DNA of 64,000 bases. Source: Lepas anatifera. Lineage: Eukaryota; Arthropoda; Thecostraca; Lepadidae. Position numbers and translations under genes: made by a program. Shown piece after piece: positions 44,012 through 54,646 of the stretch. A model generated the notes under the pieces. That model did not search any database. It saw only the letters and a program-made list of their open reading frames with translations, and had not been told where the DNA came from. Numbering within the stretch: position 1 is the stretch's first letter; every line of letters starts with the position of its first letter. The stretch spans positions 1,627,001 through 1,691,000 of the forward strand of contig JAOTON010001676.1 in NCBI GenBank assembly GCA_034440635.1. Direction: 5' to 3'.

Positions 44012-44447
44012 AAGAGGAAGCACACCCCAGCACAGCGGCGCCATGAGCGGTCACCTATTGAACCTCCAGATAAACCCGCGCCTAGGACCACACATTCGTC
44101 GCAAAATCCCCAACTGATCCCTGCGTCATCGCCCGTAAACACAGTGGCCAACCCAAACACATCTGTCTTATCAACCTCGGTGGTGGAAGTTCGAAAGAAC
44201 TTTGAGGCCGCGGCGCGAGGAAGGTAGCTGATGAAGCGCCCTGCTGGGAGCCCTCCTGAGATGCCCCGGAAAACCGCTCGTGCCCGTGGAAGTTCGGCGG
44301 AGGGCAGTAGAGGTCGTGGTCCCGTTCGGAACCGCCTCGGTGACCTCGGCGCGGGACCGTCAAAAGAGTCCATATGGGGGCTTTGGGCCCCCTTGGAAGG
44401 GTTAGGCTAAGTTATTTTAACCACTAAGCCCGTTTCCCTTTATTTAA

Positions 44448-44572
44448 ATGACTATTGTTCAGTGGAACTACCGAGGTATTCGTGCGAACCTTTCTGACCT
44501 GCAAAACATTATATTGCAGCATAACCCTAGTGTGCTTTGCCTCCAAGAGACAAAAGTGTCGCTGTAGTCGCC
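44448..44572 (+). pseudogene. LINE copy B ORF2 start (endonuclease N-terminus)
   Basis: ATG at 44,448 opens MTIVQWNYRGIRANLSDLQN and continues to VLCLQETKVSL. This is the start of the AP-like endonuclease; the glutamate of LQETK is the metal-binding residue. A stop (TAG) follows at once and the insertion of element X begins at 44,573. The domain resumes at 50,667. Confidence 0.75.
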
Positions 44573-44913
44573 GCCACGCGGTATGAAGAAACTGAGTTCA
44601 ACACCTCTGTTTTTTGCCCGGCGGCAGGTCGAGGTCGACAGAGGTTGATGAGGTTGAGGTTGAGGGTGAACTGACGAAAACAAATTCTGTTAGAAACCTG
44701 ATAGTTCAATCCAGTCCACAGAAAACGTGCTGCAAAGCCAAGCGTTTCCCTAAGTTACTACACTGATAACAGTCCAAGCCAAAAATATGTCGGTAACGAC
44801 CGTAAATAATATCGGAGAACGATCATGACATGAACTGTGCTGGATAACAGCCGAGAGAAAAATGTCGAGATAAACGACCATTATTACTAATAAACAGGTA
44901 TCTGGCAACCTGC

Positions 44914-45067
44914 TGTTACAGCACGTCCGCTCCCAACAAGGTTTCAGTCTCGAATGGTTTATTGGTGACAAGCTTCAGGTTAGGTCAGTCACAGCCAATC
45001 ACAAGGCGACATGTGATGACGTCATCCCCAGCACGCCGTGGGGCCGAGCATGGCTGCCCACACAACA
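44914..45067 (-). repeat. Gypsy 3' LTR
   Basis: 154 bp, beginning TGTTGTGTGGGCAGCC and ending GTGCTGTAACA on the minus strand. It contains a CRE-like TGACGTCA (45,017-45,024), a CCAAT-box-type GATTGGCT and a polyadenylation signal AATAAA (44,958-44,963, minus). A purine-rich CTGGGGTGGAAG lies immediately before it as the polypurine tract. Confidence 0.95.
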
Positions 45068-45254
45068 CTTCCACCCCAGATATGACGATATCTAAAGAAA
45101 CAGTGGAGAGAAAAAACAACTTTCTCTGGAATACGAAAAAGACAAACTCAAGTCGTCCTCTGAACCAAAATACATCAACCATTGGAATCTCCAAATATTA
45201 CACAAATCGATAGCTTTCAAACACCCACGATCCAAAACATATCGCCATATGTTT

Positions 45255-45725
45255 TTAACCATTCTGCAACCGTCCTGGACTTCGAACTGGTCGTGGCCTT
45301 AAATTATAGCCATGGCCACTGGCAACACCACCTTCACTGTTTTCACTCTGTTCACTGTCCGACCTTTCACGCTGCGGTTCCACACCAACATCAGACGCAC
45401 TGACACCAGGGAATCGGCACGCGCTGCCTGGCGGTGATTTCACTTCTGCATGCCTTTTTCTCACATCATCTAGATGCCTACACACCACTCTACCATCCGT
45501 CAATCTCACAGTTACCTTAACACTTTTTACCATCGTCACAACACCTGGTAACCATTTTACACTCCCAGCACCAGCCAACCTCTCTATTTCAGACACATAG
45601 ACACTATCCCCCATTCTCACGCTTCTATCCTGTGCTTTCCTATCTGCTGTGAGTTTCTGGCGACGCTGACGTCTTTCAATATCATGAGCCGTATTCGGAC
45701 GCAGCATGTCCGGGTGTGACCTCAA
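45255..45725 (-). pseudogene. Gypsy integrase C-terminal domain
   Basis: A 156-codon frame with RMGDSVYVSEIERLAGAG, WLPGVVTMVKSVKVTVRLTD and DDVRKRH, the beta-barrel tail found after the Ty3/Gypsy integrase core. It ends in a charged, variable region. A frameshift at about 45,786 separates it from the catalytic core. Confidence 0.75.
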
Positions 45726-45785
45726 TGGGCGGCCAAGGAACAGTTCGGCTGGTGTTTTGTGCGTAGTCGAATGTAGAGTGCTTCT

Positions 45786-46350
45786 TTAGTGGAACAAAAA
45801 CTGCGCCACCTTCTTTGAAACCGTCCCCTGTAAACAACGGTACTTCTGTTTAAAGGACTGAACATAGCGTTCTGCCTGGCCATTACTTTTGGGGGAATAC
45901 GGCGGTGAAGTAACATGTTCGATGCCGTGCAACATACAGAACTTTTTGAACTCTGGGCTAGTGAAACAAGTTGCATTGTCTGTGCACAAAACCCGTGGAA
46001 TTCCCCAATTCGCAAACGCTAATCTGAACTTATTTAGTGTCGCTTCTGTCGTGCAACTGGTGGTTGGATAGATATCCACCCATTTAGAGTAGGCATCCAC
46101 CATAATCAGAAACATGTGACCATCCATAGGGCCACAATAGTCGACGTGCACCCTCTCATACGGGCCACTAGGCCACTCCCAAGGACTCAAAGGAACCGAC
46201 TGAGCCCGGTTCCTGCCCTCATTACACTGATGGCATGATTTTACCATATTTGTGATGTCATCATTGATTCCTGGCCACCACACATAGGAACGAGCTAATG
46301 CTTTTGTGCGGGATTCCCCTGATGACCCGCATGCAGTAAAAGCAATACCT
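45786..46350 (-). pseudogene. Gypsy integrase, zinc-binding and catalytic core
   Basis: The HHCC zinc region is split by a frameshift near 46,290. The histidine part (LLLLHAGHQGN) is in the preceding frame and the CHQC part (VKSCHQCNEGRNRA) is in this one. The core shows all three catalytic acids: the first Asp in RVHVDYCGPMDG, the second in RVLCTDNATCF and the Glu in SPKSNGQAERYVQSF. The enzyme joins element cDNA to host DNA. The frame ends at a stop at 45,786, so the protein cannot be made intact. Confidence 0.85.
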
Positions 46351-47053
46351 TACTCTGACCCCGTGACGGGATAATCACTCTTCCACCCCACAACAAACAC
46401 CCGTCTTGGCAGCTTAACTCGCCCACACGCTGGTGGTACGGGCGATATTCTGGTGACATGTTCCCGGTCGCCCCTGGCCACCCACTTTGTGTGTACCGCA
46501 GTACAGTAGCGGGTACTGGATCATTACGTGTCCAAGTCCGAATATGCGATACCGTGACCGGGGACGAATCCAAAAAATCTACCATATTCACCAGCTCCGC
46601 CGGGGTAGGCGGCTCTTTCACAGTAACTGGTAGCGGCAAGCGACTCAAAGCATTACAGTGACCCTGTTTGGTTCCCGGCGTGTATTCCAGCCTATAATCA
46701 TAGGCGCCAAGGAGCATGGCCCATCTCACCATGCGCGGGGACGCCATCACTGGCAGCGGCTTACTTTCGCCCAAAATGCCCAGCAAAGGTCGATGATCTG
46801 TTCTGATTATGAAAGATCGACCTGCCAGATAATAATTAAACTTCTTAACCCCACTTATGACTGATAGGGCTTCACGGTCAGTCTGACTGTATCGACGTTC
46901 AGTTTGATTCAACGACCTGGAGTAGAATGCCACCGGTCTTTCCCCCTGAGGCGTTTTGTTGCTCAGAACTACACCAATTCCAGTTGGGCTAGCATCGCAT
47001 GCTAACACCACCGGTAGACTAGAGTCAAAGTGAGCTAGCACCGGCGGATTCAC
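46295..47053 (-). pseudogene. Gypsy RNase H
   Basis: About 250 codons. VVLACDASPTGIGVVLSN opens the RNase H fold. SQTDREALSVISGVKKF and IIRTDHRPLLGIL supply the other acidic residues, and DYRLEYTPGTKQGHCNALSR follows. A linker of about 100 codons leads to the integrase. RNase H removes the RNA strand during reverse transcription. The frame is offset from RT by a shift near 47,110. Confidence 0.85.
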
Positions 47054-47093
47054 CAGTAGACCTTTCGCTCGATTGAACGCTTCCCTTTGTTGA

Positions 47094-48999
47094 TTACCCC
47101 ACTGCCACGATACATTCTTTTTGCAACAGTTGGTACAGAGGGAATAGAATTGTGGACAGGTTTCTAAGAAATTTACTATAATAGTTCACCAAACCCAGCC
47201 ATGATCGCAGCTCCGCTACATTTTTTGGGCTCCGGGGCCTGCCGGATTGCAGCGGTCTTTTCCTCTGTTGCATGTACACCTGCTGCACTTACCCTGAACC
47301 CCAGGTAAGTCACAGAATCTACAGCGAAGCTACACTTCCCCCGATTGACTCGTAGGCCTGCTTCTGACAACCGACACAACACCTCTTTCAGGCGCTTGTC
47401 ATGTTCGTCACGTGAGGAGCCCGAAATTATTAAATCATCAATGAAAACGGCCACGCCCCCTAAACCGTTTAGAAGCTTGTCGAGTGTGCACTGGAACAGC
47501 GCCGGTGCACTGGAATATCCAAAGGTTAATCTCGTTGGGCGGATCAGGCCCCGAGGCGTATTTAGCACCAAATACTCTTTTGATGGCTCATCTAGCACCA
47601 ACTGATTGTAGGCACTTTTCAAATCAATTTTCGAAAATACGGTGCTCCCTGTCAGCTGCACCAGTAGTTGCTCTACCCTAGGCAGCGGATACTGATGTAA
47701 AGGCGCAGCCTTATTTATCGTCAGTCTGTAATCCCCACATAAGCGCAGCGAGGACCCCTCTGGACCATTTTTGGGAACAATGACTAAGGGTGCCGCCCAC
47801 TTGCTATCTCGGACTTCCTCCCACAGCCCCATCTTAATCTGTCTGTCGAGCTCTGCATTTACCTTATCGCGATACGCCAGTGGAACGGGCCTAGCCTTGA
47901 AAAACCTGGGTACTGCGTCAGGGTCCACATCAATGTGTACTTTTTCGCCCTTGAAACATCCCAACTCATCCCGGAAAATATCTGAGTATTCCGCAAGTAA
48001 GCATTTCAGCTTAGGGTCCAGCTGTGAGGAGGGCTGTGTGGCTGTGGTTGAATCCGGCGTTGTTTTGTCTGATTCTGTTTTTGATACATTCAGTATGGCA
48101 GACCAATTAAGTCTGAAGAAGCGCAGCCAATTACGGCCAAACAACAGCGGACCATCCCCCTCTACTACAACAAGTGGAAGATTCACAGCAACAGATCCAT
48201 ACTGTACACACACAATTGATTCCCCTCTAAGACTTAACTGTTTACCCCCGTAGGTTTTTAGCTTAAGCCGAGTCGGCTTGATCACTGGTTGTTTGCCTGG
48301 AAACAATTGGTGAAACAATGATTCCGAGCACACCGACATTGCAGCACCCGTATCAATTTCTGCCGTGACCTCTCGATTATTCAACTTAATGTCTACGCGA
48401 AGTGGTTCTACAGACTTACTGGAAGTGGAGTGTGCCTGATAGTTCAGTTCATATTCCTCAGCTGAACTGTCCTCTTCTCCCCCAACTGGTAACTCGACTG
48501 GGAAGAGCTGCTCCTCAACTTGATCGACGCGGACTCCTCTGACACGACACGCCTCCCGGACGTGACCGATGTCGCCACACTGGAAACAGCGACGATTCTT
48601 GGCCCAGCAGTCGCGCGGTAGATGTCGCCGACTCCGACAGCGATAGCAAGCTTCAAACGATGCTGATCCAGCCCCAGTATGTGCAGATCCTCTGCGCCGG
48701 CCCCTGTTGCCTCCCCCTCCGACTGGGCGGGTCCACCCACCGCGCCGCCCGGGGATCGGCCGGCCGAGGTCGAGGCCTGCCCTCCGGCGCTGATGGCTGT
48801 GATACGCTGTGAACAGCTGGCTGCTCCCTCGTAGGCGCCACGGCGGATACAGCAGCCGCCTGGCTGATCTCGGCAGCCTGGGCTTCAGCTGCTTCACTGG
48901 CCATTGCCAAGGCCACAGCTGAAGACAACGATAGCCTGTCCTTCGAGAGCAAATTTGCCTGAAGACTTGGATTTTTGACACCGCAAACAAGCCGATCAC
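47094..48999 (-). pseudogene. Gypsy pol: CCHC knuckles, protease and reverse transcriptase
   Basis: A 607-codon frame to 47,176, then a short frameshifted end to 47,094. Two CX2CX4HX4C knuckles come first (CYRCRSRRHLPRDC and CFQCGDIGHVREAC). The aspartic protease site is in VTAEIDTGAAMSV. RT motifs are FIDDLIIS for the catalytic aspartates, RLCGDYRLTINKA, LDLKSAYNQ-type text (KIDLKSAYNQLVL) and RPTRLTFGYSSAPALFQ. The break at about 47,220 falls between RT and the connection (NVAELRSWLGLVNYYSKFL). Finding the knuckles in the pol frame instead of the gag frame suggests either a frameshift mutation or an unusual gag-pol boundary. Confidence 0.9.
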
Positions 49000-49384
49000 G
49001 CAGCATCTCGTCCATCACTGCACCAAACTCGCATGATTTTGCCAGCCTCCGTAACCTGGCAATGAAATCCGCTATCGACTCGTGCGCCTCCTGACGACAC
49101 GAATTAAAACGGAAACGAGCGACGATCACTGACGACTTGGGCTCAAAATGCTCCTCCAGAGTCTTCAAAAGTTGCTTGTACGGCACTCCCACTGTCACTG
49201 GTGCACACAAATCTTCCAGCAATGCGAACGTATCGGCTCCTACGACGCTCAGGAACACAGCTCGTTTCAACTCCGGTTTGCAGACACTATTTGCAATGAA
49301 GTACTGTTCCAGTCACCGAGTGTATGCACCAAAAGTCTCTTTACCGGCGTCAAAGGCTCTTGCTGGCCCACCAAGGGACGCCAT
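48653..49384 (-). pseudogene. Gypsy gag with early in-frame stop
   Basis: The likely start is the ATG at 49,384, 28 bp inside the 5' LTR boundary. A TGA at codon 24 (49,313-49,315) interrupts it; the frame is then open to 48,653. The body (LLKTLEEHFEPKSSVIVARF; SIADFIARLRRLAKSCEFG; DRLVCGVKNPSLQANLL) is the capsid region of Ty3/Gypsy gag, followed by an Ala-rich and then Arg/Pro-rich tail. Overlap with the pol frame is about 350 bp. Confidence 0.8.
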
Positions 49385-49412
49385 CGCCACGGCGAGTCCG
49401 CCTGAACGCCAC

Positions 49413-49566
49413 TGTTACAGCACGTCCGCTCCCAACAAGCTTTCAGTCTCGAATGGTTTATTGGTGACCAGCTTCAGGTTAGGTCAGTCACAGCCAATCA
49501 CAAGGCGACATGTGATGACGTCATCCCCAGCACGCCGTGGGGCCGAGCATGGCTGCCCACACAACA
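49413..49566 (-). repeat. Gypsy 5' LTR and adjacent primer-binding site
   Basis: 154 bp, near-identical to the 3' LTR, with the same CRE-like, CCAAT-like and AATAAA signals. On the minus strand one G follows the LTR and then TGGCGTTCAGGCGG, whose TGG start fits a tRNA primer-binding site. I cannot name the tRNA. Confidence 0.9.
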
Positions 49567-50666
49567 CCTGCCAACTCACACTTCAATTACGTTTAACCAA
49601 ACAAGTTTAAGCAAAACTATCGGCTATCACATGTAACTACCAGCGGAAGAACCATACAATCGTCGAACAATAAATAAGTACAATTTATCCGTGAATAAAC
49701 TGCAGGCTACTTTATACCAAGTTCATTATTCAATGATACGATTCCACAGTTGATGCATAATGAGGTTTCGTACCTACTCGATGCCTTCCATTCACATCCG
49801 CGGCGACTCAGGACAGGTTAACAGCTGCACGACCAAGATGGCTACCTCAACGCCGAACCGCGCTCACTCCACGGCGCATCGCTGCGCGCACCACCTCATC
49901 TCGGGCACCTACTGAAGTTCAGAATTATATCACCACTTTGCCTACTTTAAGACATCAATAGACCGTTATTCAAGATGCAAACGTATTAAGGCCAATTTCA
50001 GCAACAAACACACGCGAATAGAGTCGATCCGATCCCGAAAACTGACAGAGACTTACCTAGCGAGAGACGCACGTCTGCTCCGCACGAGATCAGGCTACAG
50101 AAAGAACCGCTGCTCAAAACAATGCTCCGAAAACGGCACTATTTTCATGCTCCTACGCAAATACAACGCAACGCACTCGCTTTACGAACTTCGGCAGCCT
50201 ACACCTCTAATAACGATAAATCCTATGGAAAACTTTTCAAGACCCGAAATCACCGGCTGTCCACAAATGTTTACATCGCAGTTTGGAACTACTTTCTTTC
50301 ACATGGATATACAACGAACCTTCACTGATCACGTGACTTCACTGATCCGCCCCCGCACCGACGGACTGCCAGATAGGCTAAACGCACCAAAACAATCCTA
50401 TACCAGATTGGCTCACTAGAGAAATTGCGGTTAATTCAAGAAGTCTCCAAAAATACAGCGCTAACCTCCATGAAAACTGCAACGACCGCAGACGTACAAC
50501 AGCTGATAGCAAAGCCACGGGGGAGGGCAGCGCTGGAGTCGGCCAACCAAACCCCTCTACCGAGCCGCCCAGTCCACGGACCCAGCCCGGAATGAGCGGC
50601 AGTGGGTGCCCCACACCCCCTTGCACGCTCCTGCAGACAACGCCTGAATCGGCGCCTACAGTCGCC

Positions 50667-51388
50667 TGGAAGCCTTTTAACCTGCGACAGTTCCAGACGT
50701 TCAGAAAGGACGTTTTCAGTAGCACCATTGCCTACGGTGGTGTTATGGTGGCAGTCCACCACTGTACCCCTGTGCTTCCCAGTTCGCTTGAACACGGTTC
50801 TGCAGGCAGTGGCCGCTCGGGTAGATTTAGGATTTGTGAAAATCACAGTTTATTCTATTTATCTCCCTCCTGGTGGCAACATTGATCTGCATAGCCTTAA
50901 TGCTCTTGTTGACCAACTGCCCGCCCCTTTTGTTCTATTAGGCGACTTCAATGCCCACAACCCATCATGGGGAGCGTCCTCCGGACCGCGCGTGTCCCCG
51001 AGGCCGAACAGTGGAACGTTTCCTCCATCTCAACTCTCTCTGCCTGCTGAACACGGGTCCTCCCACTCACTTTACCCTGCCCTCTGGCTCGCTCTCGGCT
51101 ATAGACCTCTCTGTCTGCTCACCTTCAATCTTTACCCAGCTCAGCTGGTGCACCCTTGAAAACCTCCATGGAAGTGACCACTTTCCAATAAACATCCGGT
51201 CAGCCCGGTCGGCTGCACCGCTGGTTCTGCCATGCCAGTGGAACCTCCGAAGGGCTGACTGGGAGGGCTTCCGGAGCGATGTGGCCCCGTGGATGTACCT
51301 GTGGAGGCAACGGCAGCAGTAAAGCGTTTTAATAGCGTTTAACATGATAGCGTTTAGGCGTGCGGGAGCGTTTGCTCGATGGATAGTA
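50667..51388 (+). pseudogene. LINE copy B ORF2, endonuclease domain continued
   Basis: Resumes with LRQFQTFRKDVFSST and YGGVMVAVHH, then KITVYSIYLPPGGNIDL, the metal-site motif LLGDFNAHNPSWG, and after a frameshift at about 51,000 SGSLSAIDLSVCSPS and the catalytic NLHGSDHFPINI. This completes the endonuclease begun at 44,448. At least three frameshifts are present. A TA-flanked element is inserted at 51,389. Confidence 0.75.
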
Positions 51389-52398
51389 GGGTGGAGTGAA
51401 AAAATCAAAATTATTTGGATCGTTCCTTAACATTGTTTTTCTATTGCGCTAGGCCTTATGAAACTCAGAAGTGAAAGAATTTTGGAAATCGGACCACGGG
51501 AACATGAGCAACATCGAGCATTTATACATGGATGCTTGAGAAACTTTTGGCGTTGCAGTCTCCATTGGAAATCTTTGGTGCTAGTGTACGGTGGTTTACG
51601 GGCTGGTTGTTAGAGCAGATTACGTGCGTTTTGAAGCGTGGGAATCACCCTAAACACATGCAAGAGGTGAAAATAGATCCCAGCTAGTGGATAGGTATAT
51701 TTCAGCTGCAGTGGCGGATGCAAGAGGGGGGGCAGGGGGCTCAAACCCCTCCCCGTAATATTTTAGTGCCTATAGTAGATGCATACCTGAGGCTGTCCGA
51801 GGTAGTGACGGGGGTGGCCCGAGCCCCTAGCCCCCCCCATTATGGTCCTGGATGTGCCACTTCTCTGTTGTGTATTAGACATGTGCAAGACTCATCGACG
51901 AATCTCTTTTAAGGCGAGTGCCAATGGCAACTGTAGTTGCCTGAGGCTAAGTTTCCGGAAACTGGCATGAGTTGCCACGGAATACCACCGGAGCAACGAC
52001 CGCTATCCCAGAAGATATGGCAGCTTAAGTTGCCACCAGGTGCTCACAGCTATCATGTTCAGTGCACACCTTAGCGAGATATCCGCAAATTGGAGGGATG
52101 AGAAAGGTAAAGTTTGGTGCCGAGACAAGTTACCGCTCGCAACACATTAGTCACTACAATATTTTCGCTGGTTTGGATTGTGACACCCAAACACGGGGAA
52201 AAGTCGGGGGAGGCAATATTAAGTGATAAGACAGTTTATAAAACGTACCAAGTCGTCAGAAATGCAAATCGACATCCTTGTGTTTCTTTTCTGTATCTAC
52301 ACGGAAGGTGCTACTTGTGTGCCGTGTTACTTTTGCTCTAAAAAAGCGAGAACAGAAGTATTTCTACGACTTCCTAAGCATCTGTTATTAAAACCGAA

Positions 52399-52611
52399 AA
52401 TGCCGAGGAATAAGAGTAGACGACTCAGGCGAGAACTATGGGACAGAGATCTGATTGGCCCATCGGCCGAGCTTCCCGTTTCAGAGCTTCCAACATTGAG
52501 GGATGTCTTGCAGAAAGGTTGACTGATGAAAGAGAGATCAGCCGATTGGAGCGAAAAAATAGCACGCACGATTTGCGAGAAAATGACTCCTGATATGTAT
52601 CGGCTCTGCAA
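52399..52611 (+). pseudogene. Short coding remnant inside the TA element
   Basis: From MPRNKSRRLRREL the frame runs to SELPTLRDVLQKG, meets a TGA at 52,520-52,522, and continues in the same frame as LMKERSADWSEKIARTICEK to LCN, where the TTAA MITE M2 is inserted. The LPTLRDVL...  pattern resembles an uncharacterised domain I have seen in transposon-derived proteins of invertebrates, but I cannot name it. It may be part of a lost transposase or accessory protein. Confidence 0.3.
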
Positions 52612-53054
52612 TTAAAGGGAATGTGATAACTTTATAACGTGATTTTAAATGAGATAGCTAATTTGTAAAGCATGCTGGAAAACCCGGTATTCAACATATA
52701 ATTTGTCTTGAAGTTTCCGTGGATGAAAGCTAAAAACCTACCTGAAATGTACCTCAAATCTACCCCAGCCAGGCAGACACAGTTTTCAGCTGTTGGCGTG
52801 AGGATAGCGCTGACGTCACCGTAAGTAATCAGTCAATTGAAGCCCTTGAAGCCTATTCGATATGGTAGTAGTTGCCTTATCATGAAATCATCCGCAGGCA
52901 GAGGTTTATTTTTCACCCTAGAGCAGCATTTTAAAATCAAAATATTGAGCCCATTGTGCATTTGCAGAGAAATCAAGACGTTCTTATGATTTTCGGCTAA
53001 AAATGCCCCTATATACACTATATTCGTCGAAACAAGGTGCCACATTCTCTTTAA
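52612..53054. mobile_element. TTAA MITE (M2), same family as M1
   Basis: TTAA at 52,612-52,615 then AGGGAATGTGATAAC; right end AAGGTGCCACATTCTCT then TTAA at 53,051-53,054. The interior resembles M1 (AAGCATGCTGGAAAACCCGG; CTACCTGAAATGTACC), allowing for inversion. Confidence 0.75.
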
Positions 53055-53664
53055 ACTAGTGACCGAGGCGTCACGTTCCGTGCTAGGGTTTGAGAGGCGC
53101 GACGGGTACATTTAAGGCGGGGATCAAGTTTCACGAACTGATGCCAACATCTTATACGAAGCATGACATGAACCTATCCATGAAACAAAAATCGGTCGAG
53201 TGATTGCTGTGTCTTGTAATCGTACTGGATTCCCATTCAATCCCGTCACTACCACGGAAAGCCTCCAGTCATGCATTTACTATAGGCACTCAGACATCTC
53301 GGGGAAGGGATTTGAGCCCCTCCCCCTCTTACATCCGCCGCTGCAACCAAAATATACCAGTCCACTAGTTAGGATCTATATTCCACCTCAAACATGTGTT
53401 TGGGGTGATCCCCACGCTTCAAAAAAGCACGTGATCTGCTCTAACAGATAGCGCTTAAACCACCGTACGCTAGCACCAAAGGTTTCCAATGGAGACTGCA
53501 ACGCCAAAAGTTTCTGAAACATCCACGCATAAATGCTCGATATTGCTCATGTTCCCGCGGTCCGATTTCCAAAAATATTTCACTTCTGAGTTTCATAAAG
53601 CCTAGCGCAATATAAAAACAATGTTAAGGAACGATCCATATAGTTTGAATTTTTCACTCCACCA

Positions 53665-53798
53665 TAATGGATAATCCAAAAGAAGACGGTGGGTGGCATA
53701 TGTCAATACAATCAACCGTTTTACTCCATCTATACAGGTCTGGTCTCGTATTCAAAGTATACAAGGAAAGCGTCGATCAACACCTGCCACAGTATTAA
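53665..53798 (+). pseudogene. LINE copy B ORF2, endonuclease-RT linker fragment
   Basis: A short piece between two insertions. GGWHMSIQSTVLL and VFKVYKESVDQHLPQ fit the basic linker that follows the endonuclease in I-clade LINEs. It is interrupted by TTAA element E4. Confidence 0.5.
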
Positions 53799-54646
53799 CA
53801 CACGCATTGACGGGGGGCGAGTACCCGCCCCCCCTCGGGTTTTTCGGAGATGCAGAAAAACGGCGGCGCGTAGCGCCGCCGTACTTGGCATACCTTTTCC
53901 CTCATCATTTTTACAACTTCTGTGAAAATTTTAAGGTTAGCTCATCTCAGGTCAGGTCACCAGTGCAGTTCAAGTGACCTGACCTCAAAAAAGTTTAAGA
54001 TAGCAAAAGTCGGAGCAGGGTGAACTTATCTGATTGAAACTCATATCACATAATGGCCCCACCGAGTTCTCCAAAATATGTTCCGGTATTTTTGATATCG
54101 ATGACCCAAGGTCAGGTACGAGGCATGACCTCTCCATTGGAAATACATGGGAAAAATGGTTTTTACTGAATAACTCAGTAACGGATGGTGATAGAGCGTT
54201 TATTTTAGCTGCATTAGACTCGGCTTGGCTTTGCGGTTCTAATGATATGCATTTTATGTCATTTGACCCTGACCTGACCTCAGGTCAGGTCAAATATTTT
54301 ATTTGACCTAGCAAGGTCAAATTATATCTCATTCGATTCGGCTTGCTGCGAGGATTCATATAGTTCAAGTCGTTTTGCTCTATCTACTTGTTCAGATGTA
54401 ATGGCCAAAAAACGTAATTTACATGTTGTCCCTATTACGGCATGTTTTGACCTCTCGTGACCTTGAATGTGACCTGACCAAAAAAAATGGTACAAATATT
54501 TTTGATGGAGAAGTGGATGAGCTACCCAACGCCGTTTACCGTTTTTCGCTACCTACCGTGGTTCTCGAGATCTTAGGGGGGGACGGGTACCCGCCCCCCT
54601 CCGTCAAGGCGAAGGTGGCTGAGAACCCGGTCAATGCGCGTGTTAA
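53795..54646. mobile_element. TTAA-flanked DNA transposon E4
   Basis: TTAA at 53,795-53,798 then CACACGCATTGACGGGGGGC; right end CCGGTCAATGCGCGTG then TTAA at 54,643-54,646. The ends include the hairpin CGGCGGCGCGTAGCGCCGCC near 53,862. The interior has AGGTCA arrays (CCTGACCTCAGGTCAGGTCA at about 54,272) and matches E1 and E6. Non-coding. Confidence 0.8.

Larger units (their letters stand above)
42142..44412 (+). pseudogene. LINE copy B ORF1 (CCHC knuckles, Pro-rich region)
   Basis: Begins within the zinc-knuckle region: CYNCNRFGHTSTTC is a clean CX2CX4HX4C, and after a frameshift at about 42,255 a second CSNCDGPHSVFSKDC follows. These knuckles bind the element's RNA. Element E3 interrupts at 42,333. 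ORF1 resumes at 43,329, shifts frame near 43,550 into a Pro/Gly-rich segment (PPPEPPSVVAPAPPAPSE), is cut by a SINE at 43,830, and continues with RKHTPAQRRHERSP up to about 44,412. The first part of ORF1 is lost. Confidence 0.65.
44914..49566 (-). mobile_element. Ty3/Gypsy LTR retrotransposon, complete but inactivated
   Basis: Full structure on the minus strand. Two 154-bp LTRs flank gag, protease, RT, RNase H and integrase, and there is a perfect 5-bp duplication CCTGC (44,909-44,913 and 49,567-49,571). By my reading the LTRs differ at two positions, implying a fairly recent insertion. The coding region nevertheless has an in-frame stop and several frameshifts. No envelope-like frame is present, which fits a retrotransposon and not an infectious retrovirus. 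It inserted into element X. Confidence 0.95.
44573..50659. mobile_element. Unknown element X (about 1.4 kb without its Gypsy passenger)
   Basis: It lies between AGTCGCC at 44,566-44,572 and AGTCGCC at 50,660-50,666, an apparent 7-bp duplication (8 bp if one mismatch is allowed). The LINE endonuclease is continuous when X is removed. X comprises 44,573-44,913 and 49,572-50,659. The second part includes CpG-rich text with CCAAGATGGCTACC. No terminal inverted repeats and no confident ORF. An 8-bp duplication would suggest hAT, but this is weak. Confidence 0.4.
51389..53664. mobile_element. TA-flanked inverted-repeat transposon with arms of about 400 bp
   Basis: TA at 51,387-51,388 then GGGTGGAGTGAAAAA; right end TTTTTCACTCCACCA then TA at 53,665-53,666. 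The arms match in inverse for about 400 bp (GGATCGTTCCTTAACATTG; GTTGCAGTCTCCATTGGAAA; GGCGGATGCAAGAGGG near the inner end). TA target sites point to the Tc1/mariner group or a similar superfamily, but no DDE motif is visible. The middle carries a short conserved-looking frame (52,399-52,611) and the TTAA MITE M2. Confidence 0.7.

Noticed and set aside
44914..49566. Endogenous retrovirus with envelope
   Set aside because: No frame after integrase has a signal peptide or transmembrane segment. The layout is that of a Ty3/Gypsy retrotransposon.
52520..52570. Hammerhead ribozyme (CTGATGA near GAAA)
   Set aside because: The intervening bases do not form stem II and the flanking stems are absent.
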